From: Tannerella sp.
GTDB taxonomy: Bacteria; Bacteroidota; Bacteroidia; Bacteroidales; Tannerellaceae
Length of the DNA stretch: 9,411 bases
Direction of reading: 5' to 3'
Assembly: GCA_031261145.1 (NCBI GenBank)
Contig: JAISJX010000152.1
Location: forward strand, 1-9,411
Of the stretch, positions 1 to 6,778 are shown piece after piece. Numbering within the stretch: the first letter of the stretch is position 1; the number at the start of each line of letters is the position of its first letter. The notes under the pieces are model-generated. The model did not search any database. It was not told where the DNA came from and saw nothing but the letters and a program-made list of their open reading frames with translations. A program made the translations under genes and the position numbers.

Positions 1-366
1 CCTATCATGAGCTATTCGCTGGGAAATTTCTCCACTTACCGTTGGGATGACCATTGGACGCCGACCCATACCAATGCCACTATGCCACGGGCAAGCCTGG
101 ATGCAGGAAACAACAATGCTCAATCAACTCATTGGTTGTTTGATGCAGGATTCCTGAGAGTCAAAAATCTGGAATTAGGCTATAATTTACCAAAGAGCAT
201 CTGCGATAAACTGTTGCTCCAGAATGTTCGTTTATCTGTCAGCGCCAATAACTTTTTCATCATATACGATCATATGAAAAAGATGGGTTACGATCCTGAA
301 GCGCCGGAATACTGGTATTATCCTCAACAACGTACATATAACGCAGGTATAAGTTTAACATTTTAA
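1..366 (+). CDS. SusC-like TonB-dependent transporter, C-terminal fragment
   Basis: This is the last 121 codons of a SusC/RagA-type outer-membrane transporter. The reading frame is open to the first base of the window, so the Met codon at position 7 is internal and the real start lies upstream. Visible features are the segment FLRVKNLELGYNLP, typical of the last strands of the SusC barrel, then a strand containing VRLSVSANNFFII, and a C-terminus ending in the aromatic residue Phe (ISLTF), as expected for the outer-membrane assembly signal. Full-length relatives are about 1,000 residues, so only about a tenth is present; plug, TonB box and any carboxypeptidase-like N-terminal domain are outside the window. 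SusC proteins import oligosaccharides using TonB-transmitted energy and are capped by the SusD partner, which here follows 12 bases downstream. The family call is firm; substrate cannot be read from this fragment. Confidence 0.93.
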   Translation, partial: PIMSYSLGNFSTYRWDDHWTPTHTNATMPRASLDAGNNNAQSTHWLFDAGFLRVKNLELGYNLPKSICDKLLLQNVRLSVSANNFFIIYDHMKKMGYDPEAPEYWYYPQQRTYNAGISLTF

Positions 367-378
367 TTTTAAAGAATC

Positions 379-2013
379 ATGAGAAAAATATTCTATATAA
401 TAGTAACATTTACAATCCTGTTTTTGCCGGCATGTGATGATGTGTTGGACATGAAACCGTTAGATAAATTGTCAGAAGAAGATGTGTGGAAAGATCAAGC
501 CCTTATTCAATTGTATGTAAATACGACTTACAGGGCATTGCCGTCCGGTTTCCAGGGCGACATATTGAGTTCGGCGAGTGATGAAGCCTACTGTATTCAT
601 AATTCAGGGAGTTACCGGTTGATACTCAGGGGTGAACTAAGTCCGGACAATGTAAGTAATGTCGCATGGACATTGAATTATTGGAAAACGGCTTACAGCA
701 GAATCAGGGAAGTCAATATTTTCTTCTCCAAAATAAACGAGGCGCCTGTTGAACCAGATTTCAGGAAAACAGCCATTGGTGAAATGACCTTTATAAGAGC
801 ATTTGTCTATGCCAATCTGATTGCCCGTTATGGTGGAGTTCCGATCATTACCAATGTTTTCGGATTGAATGAAGATTATACGGTCAGCCGTAGTTCGTAC
901 GACGAATGTGTAAAATATATCATTGATGAACTGAACACGGCCATTTCGTTGTTACCCGACAAACAGCCCGACAGCCAATTGGGAAGAGCGTCGGCTGACG
1001 CATGCCGGGCGTTGAAATCAAGGGTGTTGCTTTATGCTGCAAGCCCGTTGGTCAATACCGGAAACGACAAATCCAAATGGCAGGCGGCTGCCGATGCAGC
1101 CAAGGAATTGTTGAATACCCGATATACATTGGAGGGTGATTATCAGCAAACATTTCTGAAAGATAACAATGAAATCATATTAGCCCGCTCTTATTCACAA
1201 GCAAATGCAACTGATTTTCATTTGTATCAGGGAAGAAACGGCTCGAATGGTTGGGGCGCTGAAAATCCGACGCAAGGTTTGGTTGACGACTTTGAAACGC
1301 TCAACGGCGAAAAACCTTACCTGGAAAATGGTTCTGTAAATGCGGCGTCAGGTTATGATCCGAATCATCCATACGAAAACCGCGATCCGCGCCTGGCGGC
1401 ATCCATCCTCTATGACGGTTCGGTTTGGGCTGGCCGGGAAACCGAAACTTTCAGGGGCGGTTTAGACTCTCCCGAAAGTAGTATTCAATCCTGGAACTCT
1501 TCCCTGACCGGATATTTCCTGAAGAAATTCCTGCACGAAGAAATTCCGCCATCGGGAGGAAACGTACGGCCAACCAGCCCTTGGATATTTTTTCGTTACG
1601 GGGAAATCCTGCTCAATTATGCCGAAGCGATGTTTGAATTAGGCGACGAAAATACTGCACGTGAATATCTTAACCTCATACGTAACCGTGAAAGCGTGAA
1701 AATGCCCTCCATACCGGAAACAGTTACCGGCGAAGCATTGAGAAAGAAAATCCAGAACGAAAGAAGAATCGAATTAGTGTTTGAAGGACATCGGTTTTTC
1801 GATGTTAGAAGATGGAAAATCGCAATGGAGACAGAAAATATAGACCAGAGAGGCGTTGATATCCGTATCAATGAGAGTGGTGTCAAAACGTATGATTTCA
1901 ACAGGGCCGTATTGCAACGTCAATTCATGGAACAGCATTATTGGATGCCTATTCCACGTGCTGAAATAGATAAGAGTCTGGGTGCAATAGCACAAAGTCC
2001 TATTTATAAGTGA
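379..2013 (+). CDS. SusD/RagB-like outer-membrane glycan-binding lipoprotein
   Basis: A complete 544-residue protein of the RagB/SusD family, normal length for it. It begins with a lipoprotein signal: hydrophobic stretch at residues 4-16, lipobox LPAC and lipidated Cys19. Cys19 is followed by two Asp residues, resembling the acidic export signal of Bacteroidota surface lipoproteins, so it probably sits on the cell surface. The N-terminal half (about 30-300) is the helical TPR-like region. The C-terminal family signature is clear: NERRIELVFEG followed by HRFFDVRRWK at residues 460-480, then WMPIPRAEI and a final SPIYK that resembles the usual QNPGY ending. SusD proteins form a hinged lid on the SusC barrel and capture glycan for import. 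The 12-base gap from the upstream gene indicates one transcript. The start at 379 is chosen because it directly precedes the signal peptide; the leader is AT-rich without a clear Shine-Dalgarno. The gene is visibly more AT-rich than the enzymes downstream. Confidence 0.96.
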   Translation: MRKIFYIIVTFTILFLPACDDVLDMKPLDKLSEEDVWKDQALIQLYVNTTYRALPSGFQGDILSSASDEAYCIHNSGSYRLILRGELSPDNVSNVAWTLNYWKTAYSRIREVNIFFSKINEAPVEPDFRKTAIGEMTFIRAFVYANLIARYGGVPIITNVFGLNEDYTVSRSSYDECVKYIIDELNTAISLLPDKQPDSQLGRASADACRALKSRVLLYAASPLVNTGNDKSKWQAAADAAKELLNTRYTLEGDYQQTFLKDNNEIILARSYSQANATDFHLYQGRNGSNGWGAENPTQGLVDDFETLNGEKPYLENGSVNAASGYDPNHPYENRDPRLAASILYDGSVWAGRETETFRGGLDSPESSIQSWNSSLTGYFLKKFLHEEIPPSGGNVRPTSPWIFFRYGEILLNYAEAMFELGDENTAREYLNLIRNRESVKMPSIPETVTGEALRKKIQNERRIELVFEGHRFFDVRRWKIAMETENIDQRGVDIRINESGVKTYDFNRAVLQRQFMEQHYWMPIPRAEIDKSLGAIAQSPIYK

Positions 2014-2060
2014 AAAGGCTCATGTTTTATTCTATATATCAGTACGATTTTTCAATCAGA

Positions 2061-2134
2061 CCGGAAACCATCCGGAGTGATTCTGAAAGCCATAACACCG
2101 CTTTTCAGAATCATTCCGGAGACTTCCGGTTTTT
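2061..2134 (+). terminator. Strong hairpin terminator after the susC/susD pair
   Basis: Positions 2071-2088 pair with 2103-2120 over 18 bases with only one G-U pair. After a small internal loop, CCGGAA at 2061-2066 pairs with TTCCGG at 2124-2129. The apical loop is about 14 bases, and five T residues follow at 2130-2134, with a further T-rich run at 2142-2151. This is the form of an intrinsic terminator. It lies 47 bases after the SusD stop and 97 bases before the first GH95 start. It probably ends or reduces transcription after the transporter genes, so the enzyme genes would depend on read-through or on a promoter in 2135-2230. The hairpin is seen directly; its strength in vivo is inference. 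Confidence 0.85.
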
Positions 2135-2201
2135 ATAAAACTTATTTTTTTGACGAAAAGAATATATGAATATTCCATTCTCAAATTTACATTTAACTGA
2201 A

Positions 2202-2216
2202 AATGAAGTCTTCATT
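2202..2216. repeat. Short perfect inverted repeat in the GH95 leader
   Basis: AATGAAG and CTTCATT form a perfect 7-base inverted repeat around one central T. It sits 14 bases before the ATG of the first GH95 gene, in an AT-rich leader. It could be an operator half-site pair or a small hairpin affecting translation, or simply chance. No full Bacteroidota promoter (TTTG at -33 with TAnnTTTG at -7) is visible beside it. The nearest match on this strand is TACATTTA at 2188-2195, which lacks the final G and has no suitably spaced -33 element. Confidence 0.35.
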
Positions 2217-2230
2217 ATAATTAAGAAAGC

Positions 2231-4660
2231 ATGAAAAAAATATTTCTGTTCACTTCTCTCATTCTGTCGCTGACTGCTTGTCAGGCCGGGACAGTGCAAG
2301 ACACGAACGCTTCTTTGTGGTACGGGCAACCGGCCGACGAATGGATGAAAGCGCTTCCGATCGGTAATGGACGTCTTGGCGCGATGGTGTTTGGCGACAT
2401 TCAAAAGGAAACGATTGCGTTAAACGAAATCACAGTGTGGTCGGGACAGCCGGAAGCGCCCCAGGACAAAACCGACGGAAAAGAACGGTTGGCGGCTGTA
2501 AGGAAACTGTTTTACGAAAAAAAATACGAAGAGGGCAATCGGTTGGCGGCTAAAACGCTTACCGTAGGCTCGCGGTCGTTTGGGTCGCACCTGCCCATCG
2601 GCGACTTGATCCTGACGTTCGATTACACGCAAACGCAGGGTGCCGGTAGCCTTAATCGGGAGCCCGGCTACAAACGGGAACTGGATTTGCACGACGCGCT
2701 CGCCAAGGTGTCCTATCAAAAGAACGGAGTTACCTTCCAACGGGAGTATCTATGTTCCAATCCGGACAACGTGATCGTCATTAAATTGTCGGCAGATAAA
2801 AAAGCGGCGCTGACTTTCGACCTTGGATTGGCTATGACACGTGAGACTGACAGTACCGTCTTCGCCGCCAACGGGAATCAACTGGAATTTTCCGGTAAGG
2901 TGGCCTTTAAGAAGTATGGCCCCGGCGGAGTCAGCTTCGTTGGCAAAATCAATGTCGCAACGGTTGGCGGAAACGTGCGGGCGGGCGAAGGCACGCTGAA
3001 TGTGGAACGTGCCGACGAGGCCGTGATTACCATCGACTTCCGTACCGACTACCATCAGCCCGAATATGTATCTGTTTGCCGGAATACGGTGGAAAAAGCG
3101 GTCGCCAAAGGTTACGAACACGTGAAAGAAGACCACATTGCCGATTACAAGCCGTTGTTTGACCGCGTGGATGTGTCGCTGGGACACAGCGAGGCGGACA
3201 AATTACCCACCGATGTGCGCTGGCAACGGATTAAGGAAGGGAAGGAAGACCCGGCGTTTGACGCGCTTTTCTTCCAGTACGGACGCTATCTGCTGATTGC
3301 TTCGTCGCGCGAAAATTCGCCGTTACCATCCAACCTGCAAGGGCTTTGGAACGACAACCTGGCCTGCAACATGGGATGGACGTGCGATTATCACCTTGAT
3401 ATTAACATCGAACAAAATTATTGGTTGTCAAACAGTACGAACCTGCCCGAATGTAACCGGCCGCTGTTCGACTACATCCGTTTCCTGTCCGAACATGGCG
3501 CCAACATTGCCCAAGCGATGTACGGCAGTCCCGGATGGGTGGCGCATACGGTGGTCAATGCCTGGGGTTATACGGCTTCCGGGCAGGGGGTCGGGTGGGG
3601 AATGTTCCCCACGGCCGGCGCGTGGATCGCTTCACACTTATGGACGCATTATGAATATACGCAAGACCTTGATTTCCTGGCTGAAACAGCTTATCCTATC
3701 TTGAAGGGCGCCGCGACGTTTTTCCTTGATTACATGACGGAGCTACCCGGTACGGACTATTTGGTGACCGGCCCGAGCACGTCGCCCGAAAACGCATTCA
3801 AGTACGGCGATACCCATTTGTCGCTCTACATGATGCCGGCGTGCGACCGTGTGCTGGTCTATGAGACCTACAAATCCTGTATCGAAGCATCCGGGATTCT
3901 GGGCATAGACGACGATTTCCGCCATTCGCTGGAGGAGGCGCTGAAAAAGTTTCCCCCGCTGATGATTGGCAAAAACGGGACTGTACAGGAATGGCTTGAA
4001 GACTTCGACGAAGCCCAACCGAATCACCGGCATACGACGCATTTGTTGTCGCTGTATCCTTTTTCACAGATTTCGCTGAACCGTACGCCGGAACTGGCTG
4101 TCGCGGCGCGGAAAACGATTGAACGCCGGCTGAATGCCGAGGGTTGGGAAGACGTTGAATGGAGCCGGGCGAACATGGTTTGTTTCTATGCCCGGCTGAA
4201 AGACCGGCAACAGGCATACAACAGTTTGCAATCGCTGCTGAACACGTTCACACGTGAAAATCTGCTCACTATTTCGCCCAAAGGCATTGCCGGTGCGCCG
4301 TGGGACATTTTCATTATCGACGGTAACGGAGCAGGGACGGCGGCTGTGGCTGAAATGTTAGTCCAGAATCACGACGGCTATATCGAATTTTTGCCCGCAT
4401 TGCCGCAGCAGTGGCACACCGGGCATTTCAAGGGGATTTGTGTCAGAGGGGGCGCCGAAACGGAAGCCGAATGGAAGGACGGCGTCCTGACAAAAGCCGT
4501 CGTCCGGGCAACAGCCGACCATGAGTTTGCCGTTAAATTGCCCGATGGCGCCCGTATGTACCAAGTCTATCTGAATGATAAAAAACAACCCGCTAATGGC
4601 GCGGGCGGCAACGTCCTGCCGGTTTCCCTCAAAAAAGGGGATGTGTGGGCAATTAAGTAA
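2231..4660 (+). CDS. GH95 glycosidase lipoprotein, copy 1 (alpha-L-fucosidase or alpha-L-galactosidase)
   Basis: An 809-residue protein of glycoside hydrolase family 95, full length for the family. These are inverting enzymes that remove terminal alpha-L-fucose or, in some members, alpha-L-galactose. A lipoprotein signal ends at LTAC with Cys17; the next residues (QAGTVQ) lack acidic residues, so a periplasm-facing anchor is more likely than surface display. The N-terminal beta-sandwich (about 25-270) carries the family motif LPIGNGRLGAMVFG. An (alpha/alpha)6 barrel follows (about 300-690), then a small C-terminal beta domain. By motif alignment with the characterised Bifidobacterium bifidum AfcA, the general acid is Glu520 (in STSPENAF), the base is Asp697 (in IIDGN), and His388 and Asn392 lie in CDYHLDINIEQNYW. 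Asp390 occupies the place of a normally conserved Asn. The HH...TD motif reads HTVVN (from His439) and the Trp-Ser motif reads WEDVEWSRAN. Family is certain; sugar specificity is not. The start at 2231 heads a good signal peptide. Confidence 0.93.
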   Translation: MKKIFLFTSLILSLTACQAGTVQDTNASLWYGQPADEWMKALPIGNGRLGAMVFGDIQKETIALNEITVWSGQPEAPQDKTDGKERLAAVRKLFYEKKYEEGNRLAAKTLTVGSRSFGSHLPIGDLILTFDYTQTQGAGSLNREPGYKRELDLHDALAKVSYQKNGVTFQREYLCSNPDNVIVIKLSADKKAALTFDLGLAMTRETDSTVFAANGNQLEFSGKVAFKKYGPGGVSFVGKINVATVGGNVRAGEGTLNVERADEAVITIDFRTDYHQPEYVSVCRNTVEKAVAKGYEHVKEDHIADYKPLFDRVDVSLGHSEADKLPTDVRWQRIKEGKEDPAFDALFFQYGRYLLIASSRENSPLPSNLQGLWNDNLACNMGWTCDYHLDINIEQNYWLSNSTNLPECNRPLFDYIRFLSEHGANIAQAMYGSPGWVAHTVVNAWGYTASGQGVGWGMFPTAGAWIASHLWTHYEYTQDLDFLAETAYPILKGAATFFLDYMTELPGTDYLVTGPSTSPENAFKYGDTHLSLYMMPACDRVLVYETYKSCIEASGILGIDDDFRHSLEEALKKFPPLMIGKNGTVQEWLEDFDEAQPNHRHTTHLLSLYPFSQISLNRTPELAVAARKTIERRLNAEGWEDVEWSRANMVCFYARLKDRQQAYNSLQSLLNTFTRENLLTISPKGIAGAPWDIFIIDGNGAGTAAVAEMLVQNHDGYIEFLPALPQQWHTGHFKGICVRGGAETEAEWKDGVLTKAVVRATADHEFAVKLPDGARMYQVYLNDKKQPANGAGGNVLPVSLKKGDVWAIK

Positions 4661-4711
4661 ACGGGTTGCCTAAACAACAACCGAATATTAACTATTAATA
4701 AATAATATACA

Positions 4712-6691
4712 ATGAGTATCAGTAAATTTAAACTGGCGACTGTTGTCGCGATAATGACCGTCGTTCCCGGTTTTCCTGTGTGGAGTCAGACGGGTGACGT
4801 CGTATTGAAATCACCGGATGGGAAGTTAGTTATCGCATTTCGCACCAACGAATCGAAGTTAGTCTATGAAGTAAACGTCAATGACAAGCAGTTGTTGAAA
4901 CCGTCGGCGCTTGGGCTGGAGTTACAAAACAGCCGGGTGTTGGGCGAAAATGTAAGTATAGCCAACACCTCGTTTTCGGAGGGTGAAGACAATTACAAAC
5001 TGATTACGGGACGTACGAGCGCCGTATCGGAAAAGTACAATGCCGTTGTCGTAGAGATAGTGGAACAGGCCGGTTCAAGGCGTACTATGAATATCGAAGC
5101 GCGGGCTTACAACGATGCCGTCGCCTTCCGTTATATCGTGCCGGAGCAAAGAGCTTTGACGGAGTATCGCCTGAAAAGCGAAAAAACACAGTTTCGTCTG
5201 TCGAAAGACGCGATGACCTATTCGTTAGTGCTGCCGAACTTCAGGTCGGGCTATGAAAGTGAATTTCATAAAGTCCCTGCGACCGGACTGGCCAATCAGG
5301 GCGGCGTTGCCAGTAAGTATCTGGTAGGCTTGCCCCTCTTGATGAATGTTCCGGGCGTAGCTTGGATGGCGATTAGCGAAGCGGACTTGGAAGGCAACTC
5401 GGCCATGTATTTGTGCAATCCGTCGGGTTCGTGGACGGGATATTGGTTTGACGCCGTGGTTGCGCCGAGCGTAACCGACCCGGAGGTGGCCGTTGTCGGC
5501 AAGCTCCCTCACAAAACAGCGTGGCGGATCATCATGGTGGCGCAAGAGCCTGCTCATTTCATTGAGGCCAATACGCTTACCAGCCTGAACCCCGAATCCC
5601 GCATTACGGATACCTCGTGGATTACGTCGGGAAAATCGGCGTGGGATTGGTGGAACGGTAGCCTTAACCGGAAGGGAGAGAGCGCTTACACCACGGAAAC
5701 AATGAAGTATTATGTCGATTTTGCCGCCGAATCGGGGCTTGAGTTTATGACCATTGACGCAGGCTGGAGCGGAAGCGATATTACCCAATGCCGCGACAAT
5801 GTGAATGTGCCCGAAGTGGTGCAATATGCAAATACAAAGGGAATAAAGGTTTTTATCTGGTTGGGCGGCACCAATGTATGGCGGCAGATGGACGAAGCGT
5901 TCCCGTTGTATGAAAAATGGGGTGTTGCAGGGATGAAGATAGACTTTATCCTGCGTGACGACCAGGCCGGGATTGATTTCTACTATAATGTAGCGAAGAA
6001 AGCGGCGGAACATCATTTAATGGTTGATTTTCACGGATGCACCAAACCTTGGGGGTTGCAGCGAACCTATCCGAATGTAGTCGGTTTCGAGGCTGTCCTG
6101 GGTATGGAAGGCTCCAAAGCGGGCGGACGTGACGACCCCGGTTATCAATTGACCGTTCCCTTTACCCGTATGATTGGCGGATTGCTGGATTATACGCCGG
6201 GCGGTTTTGACAATGTGAAATTGGAGGATTTTGTCTCCCGTATGGAACGCCCGATGGTGGTGGGCACACGTGCACGCCAGTTGGCTTTCTATGTGGTGTA
6301 TGAATCTCCTTTCCAGATGGTTTCGGATTGGCCGGAAACATACAGGGGCGACCCTTCTTTTGAATTTATCAAGAAAGCGCCCGCTGCATCGTGGGATCAA
6401 ACGAAGGTGTTGAACGGGTATCCGGGCGAATACGTCACGATTGCACGGCAGAAAGGCAGCGATTGGTATCTGGGCGCGATAACCAACTGGGATAAGCGCA
6501 ACTACGATGTGTCGCTCGACTTCTTGGACAAAGGGAATTATGTGGCGGAAATATACGCTGATGCACCGGATTCGGATAATTTCCCCAAAAAGGTTGTCAT
6601 CAAAACCGTACAGGTAAAATCCGGCGGCAAGTTGAATGTACAGTTAGCTCCGGCGGGCGGTTTGGCCGTTCATTTCCGGAAAGTTAAATAA
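4712..6691 (+). CDS. GH97 retaining glycosidase, probable alpha-galactosidase
   Basis: A complete 659-residue secreted protein of glycoside hydrolase family 97. A cleavable signal peptide covers residues 1-25 (likely cut in VWS-QTG), so it is a soluble periplasmic enzyme. Domains in order are an N-terminal beta-sandwich (about 28-285), a (beta/alpha)8 barrel (about 300-555; SAWDWWNG around 312, TIDAGW around 349), and a C-terminal beta domain. In the retaining branch of GH97, typified by Bacteroides thetaiotaomicron BT1871, the nucleophile is an Asp at the end of strand 4 and the acid/base Glu is 55 residues later. Here Asp411 (in MKIDF) and Glu466 (in VLGME) have exactly that spacing. Gly442, in DFHGC, takes the place of the base Glu508 of the inverting alpha-glucosidase SusB. 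Glu460 matches a calcium ligand. This argues for alpha-galactosidase over alpha-glucosidase activity. The gene follows the first GH95 by 51 bases with no terminator between, so both are probably co-transcribed. Confidence 0.93.
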   Translation: MSISKFKLATVVAIMTVVPGFPVWSQTGDVVLKSPDGKLVIAFRTNESKLVYEVNVNDKQLLKPSALGLELQNSRVLGENVSIANTSFSEGEDNYKLITGRTSAVSEKYNAVVVEIVEQAGSRRTMNIEARAYNDAVAFRYIVPEQRALTEYRLKSEKTQFRLSKDAMTYSLVLPNFRSGYESEFHKVPATGLANQGGVASKYLVGLPLLMNVPGVAWMAISEADLEGNSAMYLCNPSGSWTGYWFDAVVAPSVTDPEVAVVGKLPHKTAWRIIMVAQEPAHFIEANTLTSLNPESRITDTSWITSGKSAWDWWNGSLNRKGESAYTTETMKYYVDFAAESGLEFMTIDAGWSGSDITQCRDNVNVPEVVQYANTKGIKVFIWLGGTNVWRQMDEAFPLYEKWGVAGMKIDFILRDDQAGIDFYYNVAKKAAEHHLMVDFHGCTKPWGLQRTYPNVVGFEAVLGMEGSKAGGRDDPGYQLTVPFTRMIGGLLDYTPGGFDNVKLEDFVSRMERPMVVGTRARQLAFYVVYESPFQMVSDWPETYRGDPSFEFIKKAPAASWDQTKVLNGYPGEYVTIARQKGSDWYLGAITNWDKRNYDVSLDFLDKGNYVAEIYADAPDSDNFPKKVVIKTVQVKSGGKLNVQLAPAGGLAVHFRKVK

Positions 6692-6713
6692 GAATTGTTA
6701 GGTATTAGTCTTC

Positions 6714-6755
6714 AAAAAGATGCGCCGCGAAGAAAATGGCGGGCGCATCTTTTTT
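6714..6755 (+). terminator. Terminator-type hairpin between GH97 and the second GH95
   Basis: AAAAAGATGCGCC at 6714-6726 pairs perfectly with GGCGCATCTTTTT at 6742-6754 around a 15-base loop, and the T run continues to 6755. The A run on the left arm makes it potentially active in both directions. It lies 22 bases after the GH97 stop and ends only 23 bases before the start codon of the second GH95. That leaves no room for a normal promoter after it, so expression of the downstream genes would need read-through or a promoter located upstream of the hairpin. Confidence 0.85.
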
Positions 6756-6778
6756 ATCATTAGCAGATAGATGAAATT

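Noticed and set aside
7..366. Treating the first open frame as a complete small gene starting at position 7
   Set aside because: The frame is open to the window edge and the sequence matches only the C-terminal end of a SusC barrel, so it is a fragment of a longer gene.
2182..2189. TAnnTTTG-type -7 element on the minus strand (CAAATTTA as written)
   Set aside because: There is no correctly spaced -33 TTTG on that strand and no minus-strand gene for it to serve.
3297..3704. Out-of-frame + strand open frame inside the first GH95, with a similar one at 7830-8078 in the second
   Set aside because: The two resemble each other only because the underlying GH95 proteins are conserved in that region; neither has protein features of its own.
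4661..4711. Possible hairpin and promoter between the first GH95 and GH97
   Set aside because: Only a weak, interrupted pairing around CGGGTTG and CAACCG is present with no T run, and there is no TTTG element.
5225..6016. 263-codon open frame on the minus strand inside the GH97 gene
   Set aside because: It is fully antisense to a well-supported GH97 catalytic region, has no recognisable domain or signal, and long antisense frames are expected in GC-rich coding sequence.
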